From positions 1-18,829 of the forward strand of contig CALFIY010000075.1 in assembly GCA_937877595.1 (NCBI GenBank): 18,829 bases of DNA, written 5' to 3'. This stretch comes from an uncultured Prevotella sp. (GTDB taxonomy: Bacteria; Bacteroidota; Bacteroidia; Bacteroidales; Bacteroidaceae). The notes beneath the pieces are model-generated. The model worked only from the letters and a program-made list of their open reading frames with translations. It had not been told where the DNA came from and ran no database searches. Position 1 is the first letter of the stretch; every line of letters starts with the position of its first letter. This document shows, piece after piece, positions 8,057 to 15,798 of the stretch. A program made the translations under genes and the position numbers.

Positions 8057-9046
8057 TCAGTCCTCGTCCCAGTAGGTTATTTTCCTTGTCTGCGTGACGT
8101 GCGACGTCTGGCTTTGGCTGTCTTTTTCCCAGTAGACAATGGTCAGTTGGTTGCGTGTCCAGTTTCCTTCTTCGTCGTGTGTGTCGTAGTTGTTGCGCAT
8201 ATTGACGGACATAAGGCAGTCGCCGCTTCCGTCGAGTACCTTCTGGCTCTCGTTGATTATCTCGTCGTGCTCATCGTATGTGTACTCGTTGATATAACTA
8301 ATGCCGGCAACGTCGTTTTTCAGCGTACGTTTTACGATGCGGTTCTTGCTGTCGTATTCGTATTTTATCACGCTTGTGCCGGTGCGCTCCAACATTCGCG
8401 CTTCGGTCAGATAGCCAAACTGGTCGTACTTGCGGTCGATGAGGTCGGGGTTTTCGCTTCTGCCGTCGGCAGTGAAGCGTTCCAGCGGATTTTCGCTTAC
8501 GGCATTCTGCGTCGACACCTCTCTGACGTATCCTCTCAGTCCAATAAGCAGAGCGTCCTTGTAGAACGGCGTGCGCGGCAGATAGAACACGGTGATGTCC
8601 GTCGAGCCCTTGCCGTTGGTGGCTGTAGCGAGTTTCACGCTGCCATAGTCGGTGAAGAAGTAATAGGCTCCGTTGCGCTCCGAATGGGTGCCGTATTGTG
8701 TCGACAGTTTTCCGAGCAGATACGACATGTTCTGCAGCAGCATCTCTCTTGTGCGGTATGAGCCTATTGTGATATGTGCCGAGCGCACCAGCCGCGATGC
8801 CGTCTGTATGTTGACGAGCAGCCGTGCTCGCAGTCCGAAGTATTTTCCCCGGAAGTACATGTCTTCTCCGTCGTCGGAGCCTCCCCATTCGGTGAAGCCC
8901 TGATTTTTCAGTGCTATGGCCATCGTGTCTGCGTTACCTTCCAGGGGAATTCCCAGAAAGTCCTGGCAGCGCAGGTCAGTCTTGTTTTGTGCGTGCAGCG
9001 TAAGCACCATGCAAGCCATGGTAAGCAGTGCCGATATTCTTCTCAT
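8057..9046 (-). CDS. Exported protein of unknown function with YD-repeat-like C-terminus
   Basis: A 329-residue protein if started at the ATG at 9046, which puts a clean signal peptide first (MRRISALLTMACMVLTLHAQ). An upstream in-frame start would add 14 residues ahead of this signal and is disfavoured. The N-terminal half (~25-190) is a mixed alpha/beta region I do not recognise (FLGIPLEGNADTMAIAL; YFFTDYGSVKLATA). The C-terminal ~120 residues show short YD-type repeats (KYDQFGYLTEARML, KYEYDSKNRIVKRTL, EYTYDEHDEIINES), like those in many Bacteroidales exported proteins and in RHS-like folds. It has its own promoter box (9076-9083, minus) inside a perfect inverted repeat that begins at its start codon. 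It converges on the Sus operon across a shared terminator. The function is unknown; a periplasmic or outer-membrane location is inferred. Confidence 0.75.
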   Translation of the reverse strand: MRRISALLTMACMVLTLHAQNKTDLRCQDFLGIPLEGNADTMAIALKNQGFTEWGGSDDGEDMYFRGKYFGLRARLLVNIQTASRLVRSAHITIGSYRTREMLLQNMSYLLGKLSTQYGTHSERNGAYYFFTDYGSVKLATATNGKGSTDITVFYLPRTPFYKDALLIGLRGYVREVSTQNAVSENPLERFTADGRSENPDLIDRKYDQFGYLTEARMLERTGTSVIKYEYDSKNRIVKRTLKNDVAGISYINEYTYDEHDEIINESQKVLDGSGDCLMSVNMRNNYDTHDEEGNWTRNQLTIVYWEKDSQSQTSHVTQTRKITYWDED

Positions 9047-9098
9047 AATATTATTGACTATTTTCTTTTCCGATGCAAAAATAGTCAATAATATTATG
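9044..9098. repeat. Perfect 21-bp inverted repeat spanning two opposed start codons
   Basis: Bases 9044-9064 are the exact reverse complement of 9078-9098, with a 13-base centre (9065-9077). The left arm begins with CAT, the start codon of the minus-strand gene; the right arm ends with ATG at 9096-9098, which opens a plus-strand frame of 84 codons. The minus-strand -7 box straddles the centre/right-arm border. It is a DNA-level dyad for the minus gene, because transcription should start near 9069, after the right arm. Confidence 0.9.
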
Positions 9099-9109
9099 GA
9101 AAAATCAAA
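9076..9109 (-). promoter_or_regulatory. Bacteroidetes-type promoter for gene 8057-9046
   Basis: On the minus strand TATTTTTG (9083 to 9076) is a perfect TAnnTTTG -7 box. A TTTG (9109 to 9106) stands 22 bases upstream, close to the usual 19-21 spacing for the -33 element. Transcription would begin near 9069, giving a leader of about 22 bases before the ATG at 9046. Confidence 0.7.
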
Positions 9110-9350
9110 TTGTCACCGTTTTTTTCGCTGTAAAGAGTCGCTTACATGTTGGCTGTCTTCACGCGCAGACTGCCTACTCCGACAATGTTTGTGCGTGCAG
9201 GCAGTGGCACGGACAGCGTTCACGAAAAAAACAGCTGTTTTAATTTTTGCCAGCGCTGTTTTAATTTTTGCCAGCGCTGTTTTAATTTTTAAAAACACTG
9301 CTGTAATTTTTGAAAACACTGCTTTAAATTTTAGAAACACTGTTTTTTAA
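9096..9350 (+). CDS. Doubtful 84-residue ORF reading through the 21-bp array
   Basis: The frame starts at the ATG ending the right arm of the inverted repeat and stops at the end of the repeat array. The first ~45 residues are cysteine- and arginine-rich (MEKSNCHRFFRCKESLTCW). The last ~38 are near-repeats of seven residues (AVLIFAS twice, AVLIFKN, AVIFEN), because the array period of 21 bp keeps the frame open. The opposite strand is also open here (KIKTALA repeats), which is expected for any stop-free 21-bp repeat. No promoter faces it in the present orientation. I think it is probably not a real gene. Confidence 0.15.
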   Translation: MEKSNCHRFFRCKESLTCWLSSRADCLLRQCLCVQAVARTAFTKKTAVLIFASAVLIFASAVLIFKNTAVIFENTALNFRNTVF

Positions 9351-9360
9351 AAACAGGAGA
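9228..9360. repeat. Array of six 21-bp AT-rich units bounded by palindromes
   Basis: Six units of exactly 21 bp run from 9235 to 9360: 9235, 9256, 9277, 9298, 9319 and 9340 are unit starts. All begin CTG. The core is CTGTTTTAATTTTT followed by GCCAGCG (units 1-2) or by A-rich GAAAACA-like ends (units 3-5). Units 1 and 2 are identical; later ones drift. The left end overlaps the palindrome AAAACAGCTGTTTT (9228-9241). The last unit contains CTGTTTTT-T-AAAAACAG (9340-9356). There are no spacers, so it is not CRISPR. The period equals two DNA helical turns. Confidence 0.85.
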
Positions 9361-9390
9361 CGTCTTTCACTTAAACGGGAGGCGCGATTA

Positions 9391-9411
9391 CATTCTTCAT
9401 TCTTCATTCTT
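9391..9411. repeat. Three tandem CATTCTT heptamers
   Basis: CATTCTT occurs three times head to tail at 9391-9397, 9398-9404 and 9405-9411, immediately upstream of the panE promoter box. Similar short-period repeats fill other gaps in this window (15755-15794, 17371-17406, 18296-18326). Confidence 0.8.
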
Positions 9412-9430
9412 CGTTTTTTCAATAATTGAT

Positions 9431-9438
9431 TATTTTTG
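9431..9438 (+). promoter_or_regulatory. Bacteroidetes -7 box for the panE operon
   Basis: TATTTTTG matches TAnnTTTG exactly, 18 bases before the panE ATG at 9457, giving a leader of roughly 12 bases. No good TTTG -33 element is seen at the usual distance; the heptamer repeats lie there. It probably drives panE through ispF, since no other promoter box is apparent in the short gaps. Confidence 0.65.
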
Positions 9439-9456
9439 CACGCAAAACGAAGAGAA

Positions 9457-10380
9457 ATGACTTACTCAGTAATAGGCACGGGAGCCATTGGCGGACTCTA
9501 TGGCGGACGCCTTATGAAGGCCGGACGCGAGGTGAACTTCCTGCTGCATAGCGATTACGACTATGTAAAAGCAAACGGGCTGCAGATAGACTCATGCGAC
9601 GGCTCATTCCATCTTGACAATGTCAGGGCTTATCGCAGCACTGCCGAAATGCCCGTGGCCGACGTCGTGCTGGTATGCCTCAAGTCGGTGAACAACCATT
9701 TGCTGCGCGATATGCTGCAGCCTGTCTTGGGCGAGAATACCGTTGTGGTGCTCATACAGAACGGCATAGGGCTGGAAGCCGACCTGCAGCAGGTGTTCCC
9801 ACGGCTTGCCATCGTGGCTGGTCTGGCTTTTGTCTGTTCGGGAAAGGTTGGCCCCGGCCATATCTCACATCAGTGCTACGGCAGCATCAACCTTGGCAAC
9901 TTCTCCTGTCCTCAGCAGAAATTCCATACGTTGCTGGCAGACTTCCGCGAGGCTGGCATCACTGCGGCGGAGGTGCCCTACGCTCTGGCGCGCTGGAAGA
10001 AGGCTGTGTGGAACATGCCTTTCAACGGCATGACGGTGGCTCTCAACACCTCTACCGACATGCTGCTGAAAAATCCTGCCACCCGACAACTCATATACGA
10101 CCAGATGATGGAGGTGATAGGAGCGGCGCAGGCATTGGGGGTAGAGGGAATAGACAGCACGTATGCCGACGAAATGATGGCAATGACAGACGCCATGGTG
10201 CCCTATAGCCCGTCGATGAAACTTGATTTCGACAACCGGCGCCCGATGGAGATACCTTATTTATATACGCGCGCGATAGCCGAGGCTGCCAAGGTTGGCT
10301 TCCAGATGCCTAAACTTGCAATGCTTGAGGCAGAACTGCGATTTATTGAAGCATTGACCATTGACCGTTGTAAAAAGTGA
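9457..10380 (+). CDS. panE: 2-dehydropantoate 2-reductase (ketopantoate reductase)
   Basis: A 307-residue cytoplasmic enzyme of the usual length. It reduces 2-dehydropantoate to pantoate with NADPH in pantothenate/CoA synthesis. The Rossmann nucleotide motif GTGAIGG lies at residues 7-13. The catalytic-lysine motif WKKAVWN (~180-186; K182, N186) matches the WxKxxxN pattern of the family. A C-terminal helical domain with an ordered SPSMKxDFDxRRPME-like loop (~249-264) is expected for substrate binding. The ATG at 9457 is preferred to the upstream in-frame TTG at 9436, which overlaps the promoter box. The stop overlaps the next gene's GTG by 4 bp (GTGA), which implies translational coupling. 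The family includes paralogues of uncertain substrate, so the exact substrate is probable rather than certain. Confidence 0.85.
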   Translation: MTYSVIGTGAIGGLYGGRLMKAGREVNFLLHSDYDYVKANGLQIDSCDGSFHLDNVRAYRSTAEMPVADVVLVCLKSVNNHLLRDMLQPVLGENTVVVLIQNGIGLEADLQQVFPRLAIVAGLAFVCSGKVGPGHISHQCYGSINLGNFSCPQQKFHTLLADFREAGITAAEVPYALARWKKAVWNMPFNGMTVALNTSTDMLLKNPATRQLIYDQMMEVIGAAQALGVEGIDSTYADEMMAMTDAMVPYSPSMKLDFDNRRPMEIPYLYTRAIAEAAKVGFQMPKLAMLEAELRFIEALTIDRCKK

Positions 10381-10994
10381 AAATATTTGGAGTAGGAATG
10401 AACTACATCCAGCACAATAAAGAACTGGATGGCGCGTTATATAAACCGGAGGAGCCTGTTATCTTCCTGAAAGCCGACTCGGCACTGATAAAGGACGGCA
10501 AGCCGTTCTTCGTGCCCGACTGGTGTGAGCAGGTAGACTACGAGGCCGAACTGGTGGTAAGGATTTGCCGCTTGGGAAAGAGTATTCCCGAGCGCTTTGC
10601 CTATCGCTACTACGACGCTGTCACGGTGGGCATCGACTTCACCGCGCGCGACGTGCAACAGCGTGCGCGCCAGCAGGGATTGCCTTGGACGCTCTGTAAA
10701 GGCTTCGACGGCTCGGCAGCACTGGGTGAGTGGGTGGAAAAGGAGAAACTGCGCGACGTGCAGGCGCTGCACTTCCACCTTGACATCAACGGCACTACGG
10801 TGCAGGATGGACTGACCAGCGACATGCTCTACACGGTAGACCAGTTGGTGAGTTACATCTCGCGCTTCTTCACGCTGAAGACGGGCGACCTGCTCTTCAC
10901 CGGCACACCGGTAGGCGTGGGGCCAGTAAAGGTGAACGACCATCTCGTGGGCTGGCTTGAGGACAGAAAAGTGCTGGAGTTTAATTGCAGGTGA
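10377..10994 (+). CDS. Fumarylacetoacetate hydrolase (FAH)-family protein
   Basis: A 205-residue FAH-superfamily enzyme, consisting of the catalytic domain alone. The family hydrolyses or decarboxylates C-C bonds of beta-keto or oxaloacetate-type acids using Mg2+. Visible family motifs are GxNYxxHxKE at the N-terminus (residues 7-16), the metal ligands E56 and E58 in VDYEAELVV, and D87 in GIDFTARD. KGFDGSAALG follows at ~109-118, and the C-terminal LLFTGTPVGVGPV motif at ~177-189. Oxaloacetate decarboxylase (FAHD1-like), acylpyruvase or a related activity are all possible; the sequence does not decide. It starts with GTG inside the panE stop (4-bp overlap) and precedes porU by 26 bp, so it is part of the same transcript. 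Its link to secretion is unclear and may be only positional. Confidence 0.85.
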   Translation: MKIFGVGMNYIQHNKELDGALYKPEEPVIFLKADSALIKDGKPFFVPDWCEQVDYEAELVVRICRLGKSIPERFAYRYYDAVTVGIDFTARDVQQRARQQGLPWTLCKGFDGSAALGEWVEKEKLRDVQALHFHLDINGTTVQDGLTSDMLYTVDQLVSYISRFFTLKTGDLLFTGTPVGVGPVKVNDHLVGWLEDRKVLEFNCR

Positions 10995-11020
10995 AACAGT
11001 AAAAAGTAAAATAGTCAAAT

Positions 11021-14000
11021 ATGTACAGGTTTCGACTGATAGTGCTGATGTTGCTGACTGTGGCTTTTGCAAATGCTGCAGAGCGATACGTCAACCTGAC
11101 AGCCCCTGAAGTGCGCATCGACTCCGTGCTTCCTGTGGTCAGTTTTGCCATTCCGCTGCCAGCCGACTACGCCGACTCTACATACAGCGTCTCCATTCTC
11201 TATCCCGATTTTATCGACATGTCGCCAGCAGACGTTCGTCGTCTCCGTGCCATAGCGCGCGAGCCGTTGCCCGACCTGCCTGCAGTGAACCATCACATCG
11301 CCGTGGAGCGAAAGCGCGCCTCACTCGAACTGTCGCTCGTGCCGCTGGTATGGCGCGACGGGAAATATCGAAAACTGGTGAGTTTCATGCTAAAGATAGA
11401 GAGCACGGCGCGTACGACTACCATGCTGCGCCAGTCGCGCGTGATGTCGTCAGCGACAGAGCGCTATGCCGACCATTCGGTACTCTCCACAGGGCGATGG
11501 GTGAAGATACGCGTGGCCCAGACAGGCCTTTACGCCATTACGCCGCAGTTGCTGAGCAGTGCCGGTTTCAGCAACGTCAACCGCGTAAAAGTGTATGGCT
11601 ATGGCGGAGCAATACAGCCCGAACAACTCACCGCCGACTATCTTGCCGCTACCGACGACCTGCAGGAAGTGCCGACCACAACGTATGGCGGTCAGCGCGT
11701 GTTCCATGCCACAGGATGCGTGACGTGGGACAGCAACAACAGGCGCGTGCGCAATCCATATTCCGTCTACGGCTATTACTTCCTCACCGAAAGCGACGGC
11801 GAGCCGCTGACGGAGAGTTGGGAAGACTTCCAGCAGCGCTGCTACCCTTTGCGCGATGACTATAACACACTCTACGAGACAGACAACTTCGCCTGGTATC
11901 AGGGAGGCCGCAATCTCTACGACAGCACTCCTCTCTCCGGCGGTCAGCAGTACACATATCAACTCTCTGCTCCAGGCACTTCGGCGCAGGGCACTTTGCG
12001 CGTCGTCGTCTCAGGCAACAAGGCCACCACTGTCGGCGTTGCGCTCAACGATGTGACGCTTGGCCAGATGTCTATATCCAGCAGTGGCACCTACGATGCC
12101 ATGAAGACCGCCGAGTCGGTGTTCAATGTCAGCAATCTGCAGTCGACCAACACCGTGCGCCTCACCATAGGAGCCAACAACGGCACCGTGCGCCTCGACT
12201 TCATATCGCTCAGCGCCCAGTCGCCAAGAGCCATGAACCTTACTGTCGGCGTGCCCGAAGTGGTTGGCGTTGTTCCCAATCAAGACCTGCACGCCCACGG
12301 CGCTGCCGACATGGTGATTATCGTGCCGACAAGTCTGAAACTGCTGAAGCAGGCACAGCGGCTGAAGCAACTCCACGAGGAGCGCGACAGCATGCGCGTG
12401 CGAATCATTGCTGCAGGGCAACTGTACAACGAGTTCAGCAGCGGAACGCCCGATGCCAATGCCTACCGGCGCTACATGAAGATGCTCTACGACCGCGCTG
12501 CCACGGAGGCCGACATGCCGCGCTACCTTGTCCTCTTCGGCGACGGTGCGTGGGACAACCGCATGCTGTCAGTAAGTTGGATGAATTACAGTCCTGACGA
12601 CTTCCTGCTCTGCTACGAGAGCGAAAACTCAGCCAGCCACACCGACTGCTACGTCAGCGACGACTATTTCTGCCTGCTCGACGACGGCGAGGGAGCCAAT
12701 ATGCAGCGCAGCGACAAGGCCGATATCGCCGTGGGGCGCTTCCCCGTGCGCGACGAGAACCAGGCAACGATAATGGTCGACAAGACTGAGGCTTACATGC
12801 TCAACAAATATGCCGGCGCCTGGCAGAACACTGTCTGCGTGATGGGCGACGACGGCAACGAGAATGCCCACATGAGGGATGCCGACGCCGTGGCTTCGAA
12901 TGTGGAGGAACAGCACCCGGCAATGTACGTGAAACGGCTGATGTGGGATGCCTATCCGCGCAGCGCCTCGGCAACAGGATATTCCTACCCCGACGTGACG
13001 CGGCTCATAAAGCAGCAGATGCAGCAGGGAGCACTGATAATGAACTATGCAGGCCACGGTTCGCAAACGCTGATATCCCATGAGAAAGTGCTCAATGTCA
13101 CAGACTTCCAGCAGACGACGTCAAACAATCTGCCCCTGTGGGTGACGGCATCGTGCGACATCATGCCCTTCGACGGACAGGAAGAAAACATCGGCGAAGC
13201 GGCACTGATGAACAAGCGCGGCGGAGCAATAGCCTTCTTCGGCACCACGCGCACCGTTTACCAGTCGTACAACAGGCTGATGAACCTCGCCTTTACCAAA
13301 TACGTGCTCGGCACCGACGATAATGGGCAGCGCCTGTCGCTGGGCGAGGCTGTCAGGCTTGCCAAGAACGAACTCATCAATACCGGTGCCGACCATACGG
13401 CTAACAAACTGCAGTACTCGCTGCTTGGCGACCCGGCGCTGGTGCTTGCCATGCCGACACGCCAGGTGGTGGTCGACTCCATCAATGGCGTAGCCACAGC
13501 CACTGCTACAGAGAATGTCCACGTGGCAGCAGGCGAACGGGTGACGCTTGTCGGCCATGTTTGCGACGAGACTGGACAGCGCGATGCCACCTTTGCAGGC
13601 CATACTACTCTCACCGTGCGCGACGTGAGGGAACTTATCACCTGTCGGCGCAATGATACGAGCGAGGCTGAGACGGCATTTACCTTCTACGACAGGCCGA
13701 ATACCATCTTCAACGGCAGCGACAGCGTGCGTCAGGGCCGCTTTACCATAAGTTTCACAGTGCCCTACGATATCAGTTACTCCGAGGAGTCGGGGCTCGT
13801 CAGCCTGTATGCCGTCAACAACGAGAAGACCGTTGAGGCCAACGGCAGCAGTGAACTCCTCACCTTCAGCGGCACGAGCAGCACCGCTGTCGACAGCATC
13901 GGTCCGGCGGTTTACTGCTATCTCAACACTGCCGACTTCACCAATGGCGACAATGTCAATGCCACGCCATACTTTGTGGCATTGCTCAGCGACAACAGCG

Positions 14001-14557
14001 GCATCAATGCCACGGGAAGCGCCATCGGCCACGACCTTTTGCTGACGATAGACGGGCAGCAGTCGCTGACATATACGCTTAACGACTATTTCCAGTATGA
14101 CTTCGGCAGTCATACGCGAGGCAGCGTGGGCTTCAGCATCCCCACACTCTCGGCAGGTGCACATGTGCTGCGCTTCAAGGCATGGGATGTGCACAACAAC
14201 TCCACGACAAAGGAACTGCTGTTCAACGTGGTGAGAGGCCTGTCGCCGGAACTGGTCAGCGTGGAGTGTACACAAAATCCTGCCACGACAAGCACCGCCT
14301 TCCGCATAGTACATAACCGCACGGGATGCGAACTCGATGTCGTACTCGACGTGTTCGACTCCTCAGGGCGCCATCTGTGGCAGCACAGCGAGCAGGGACT
14401 GGCCTCAGACAACACGTATACCGTGACATGGGACCTTATCAACAATAGCGGCGGCCGCCTGCACACTGGCGTCTACCTGTATCGCATCAGAGTGAGCAGC
14501 GATGGCTCACAGTATACCTCGGAAGCCAAAAAACTCATTGTCCTAAGCAATAAATAG
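11021..14557 (+). CDS. porU: Type IX secretion system sortase PorU (C25-family cysteine peptidase)
   Basis: A 1178-residue surface protein, usual length for PorU. Signal peptide at residues 1-~19 (MYRFRLIVLMLLTVAFANA), then a beta-rich N-terminal region to ~425. The gingipain-like C25 domain spans ~430-812. Catalytic residues are visible: H679 in NYAGHGSQ and C712 in VTASCD, 33 residues apart, the same spacing as H657/C690 reported for Porphyromonas gingivalis PorU. The C-terminus ends in an Ig/CTD-like sheet (GVYLYRIRVSSDG, KKLIVLSNK). PorU removes the C-terminal signal of type IX cargo and links the cargo to anionic LPS at the outer surface. It is held there by PorV, encoded 28 bp downstream, so the pair is complete here. 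It is co-transcribed with panE and the FAH gene. The coding sequence appears somewhat richer in G and C than the Sus genes. Confidence 0.92.
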   Translation: MYRFRLIVLMLLTVAFANAAERYVNLTAPEVRIDSVLPVVSFAIPLPADYADSTYSVSILYPDFIDMSPADVRRLRAIAREPLPDLPAVNHHIAVERKRASLELSLVPLVWRDGKYRKLVSFMLKIESTARTTTMLRQSRVMSSATERYADHSVLSTGRWVKIRVAQTGLYAITPQLLSSAGFSNVNRVKVYGYGGAIQPEQLTADYLAATDDLQEVPTTTYGGQRVFHATGCVTWDSNNRRVRNPYSVYGYYFLTESDGEPLTESWEDFQQRCYPLRDDYNTLYETDNFAWYQGGRNLYDSTPLSGGQQYTYQLSAPGTSAQGTLRVVVSGNKATTVGVALNDVTLGQMSISSSGTYDAMKTAESVFNVSNLQSTNTVRLTIGANNGTVRLDFISLSAQSPRAMNLTVGVPEVVGVVPNQDLHAHGAADMVIIVPTSLKLLKQAQRLKQLHEERDSMRVRIIAAGQLYNEFSSGTPDANAYRRYMKMLYDRAATEADMPRYLVLFGDGAWDNRMLSVSWMNYSPDDFLLCYESENSASHTDCYVSDDYFCLLDDGEGANMQRSDKADIAVGRFPVRDENQATIMVDKTEAYMLNKYAGAWQNTVCVMGDDGNENAHMRDADAVASNVEEQHPAMYVKRLMWDAYPRSASATGYSYPDVTRLIKQQMQQGALIMNYAGHGSQTLISHEKVLNVTDFQQTTSNNLPLWVTASCDIMPFDGQEENIGEAALMNKRGGAIAFFGTTRTVYQSYNRLMNLAFTKYVLGTDDNGQRLSLGEAVRLAKNELINTGADHTANKLQYSLLGDPALVLAMPTRQVVVDSINGVATATATENVHVAAGERVTLVGHVCDETGQRDATFAGHTTLTVRDVRELITCRRNDTSEAETAFTFYDRPNTIFNGSDSVRQGRFTISFTVPYDISYSEESGLVSLYAVNNEKTVEANGSSELLTFSGTSSTAVDSIGPAVYCYLNTADFTNGDNVNATPYFVALLSDNSGINATGSAIGHDLLLTIDGQQSLTYTLNDYFQYDFGSHTRGSVGFSIPTLSAGAHVLRFKAWDVHNNSTTKELLFNVVRGLSPELVSVECTQNPATTSTAFRIVHNRTGCELDVVLDVFDSSGRHLWQHSEQGLASDNTYTVTWDLINNSGGRLHTGVYLYRIRVSSDGSQYTSEAKKLIVLSNK

Positions 14558-14585
14558 GCTCCGCGCGCGTTTTAGACAATACAAG

Positions 14586-15749
14586 ATGAACAAGAATAAG
14601 ATATTACTCACCATCGTGCTCCTGCTGATGACAGTCATAGCAAGGAGCCAAGACGCGAAGAGCCAGTTCAACCCCATAGAGCACGCCGTGATATCGCAGA
14701 CCATTGCTCCCGATGCGCGCGCTGCTGGTATGGGCGACATCGGCGCCGCTACCGACCCCGATGTCAACTCGCAATACTGGAACCCTGCAAAATATCCCTT
14801 CTGCATAAGCCGTGCAGGAGTGGCGCTCAACTACACTCCGTGGCTGCGCCAACTTGTCAACGATATCGACCTGGCATATGTGGCAGGCTACTATCGCATT
14901 GGCGACTATTCGGCGCTGAGCGGCTCGGTGCGCTACTTCTCGCTTGGCGAGGTGTTCACCTCTGAAGCTGAAGATGCCATGACGGTGAAGCCCTACGAGA
15001 TGTCGCTCGACGTGGCTTACTCGCTTATGCTCAGCGAGAAGTTCTCTATTGCCGCCGGCATACGCTGGCTCTATAGCGACCTGCGCTACAACTACACCGA
15101 GGATGCATCGCCTGCCTCTGCCTTTGCTGCCGACCTGGCCTGCTACTACAACAACTACATCAACATAGGACGGCGCGAATGTCAGTTGGGACTTGGACTG
15201 AATATCTCAAATGTCGGTTCGAAAATCACGTATTTCGGTGACGACCGTTCAAACTTCTTGCCGGCAAACATGCGACTGGGTCTATCGCTGATGGTGCCAG
15301 TCGACGAGTACAACCGCTTCTCTATTGCCGCCGATGCCAACAAACTGCTCGTTCCTACCGTACCTAAGCAGGGTGACGATGAGTCGAAGGAGGAATATGA
15401 GCAGCGCGTGGAGGAAGAGTACAACGACGTTGGAGCCATCGCCGGCATCTTCAAGAGTTTCGGCGACGCGCCAGGAGGATTTAAGGAGGAACTGCAGGAA
15501 ATCCAGTGGAGCATTGGTGCAGAGTATGTCTACCACGACCAGTTCTCGCTGCGTGCCGGCTATCACCATGAGTCGGAAAACAAAGGCAACAGAAAGTATT
15601 TCACCGTAGGTGGCGGCTTCCGCATGAATGTCTTCTCGCTCGACGTTGGCTATGTCATATCTACGGCGAAGAGCAATCCTCTCGACCAGACGCTGCGCTT
15701 CACCCTGGCCTTCGACATGGATGGAATAAAGGATCTCTTCAAGAGATAA
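14586..15749 (+). CDS. porV: Type IX secretion system outer-membrane protein PorV (LptO)
   Basis: A 387-residue FadL-like beta-barrel. Signal peptide MNKNKILLTIVLLLMTVIARSQ (1-22), then the PorV family region DARAAGMGDIGAATDPDVN (~43-61) with the SQYWNPAKYPF motif. It ends with typical barrel strands (FTLAFDMDGIKDLFKR). A charged loop at ~255-275 (DDESKEEYEQRVEEEYND) is probably extracellular or periplasmic. PorV anchors PorU and carries cargo from the translocon to it in the outer membrane. It follows porU by 28 bp. The gap to ispF (49 bp) holds octamer repeats but no promoter box that I can see. Confidence 0.92.
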   Translation: MNKNKILLTIVLLLMTVIARSQDAKSQFNPIEHAVISQTIAPDARAAGMGDIGAATDPDVNSQYWNPAKYPFCISRAGVALNYTPWLRQLVNDIDLAYVAGYYRIGDYSALSGSVRYFSLGEVFTSEAEDAMTVKPYEMSLDVAYSLMLSEKFSIAAGIRWLYSDLRYNYTEDASPASAFAADLACYYNNYINIGRRECQLGLGLNISNVGSKITYFGDDRSNFLPANMRLGLSLMVPVDEYNRFSIAADANKLLVPTVPKQGDDESKEEYEQRVEEEYNDVGAIAGIFKSFGDAPGGFKEELQEIQWSIGAEYVYHDQFSLRAGYHHESENKGNRKYFTVGGGFRMNVFSLDVGYVISTAKSNPLDQTLRFTLAFDMDGIKDLFKR

Positions 15750-15754
15750 TCTCG

Positions 15755-15794
15755 TAATAACGTGATAACGTAATAACGAAATAACGAAAAGGCG
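15755..15794. repeat. Tandem octamer repeat between porV and ispF
   Basis: Five consecutive 8-bp units: TAATAACG, TGATAACG, TAATAACG, AAATAACG, AAAAGGCG. They fill nearly the whole 49-bp gap, ending just before the ispF ATG at 15799. Slippage could change the spacing between the two genes. Confidence 0.8.
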
Positions 15795-15798
15795 AAAA

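Noticed and set aside
8099..8761. A 220-codon plus-strand frame opposite the 8057-9046 gene
   Set aside because: The minus strand has a signal peptide, promoter box and coherent YD-type repeats; the plus frame has none of these.
9113..9340. Lysine-rich 75-codon minus-strand ORF (KIKTAL repeats)
   Set aside because: It arises from the stop-free 21-bp period; both strands are open and there is no promoter or start signal for it.
9235..9360. The 21-bp array considered as a CRISPR
   Set aside because: Units are contiguous with no unique spacers, too short, and no cas genes are nearby.
13121..14314. A 397-codon minus-strand frame inside porU
   Set aside because: Antisense to a clear PorU coding region including its catalytic cysteine; composition is His/Cys/Arg-rich as expected of a shadow frame.
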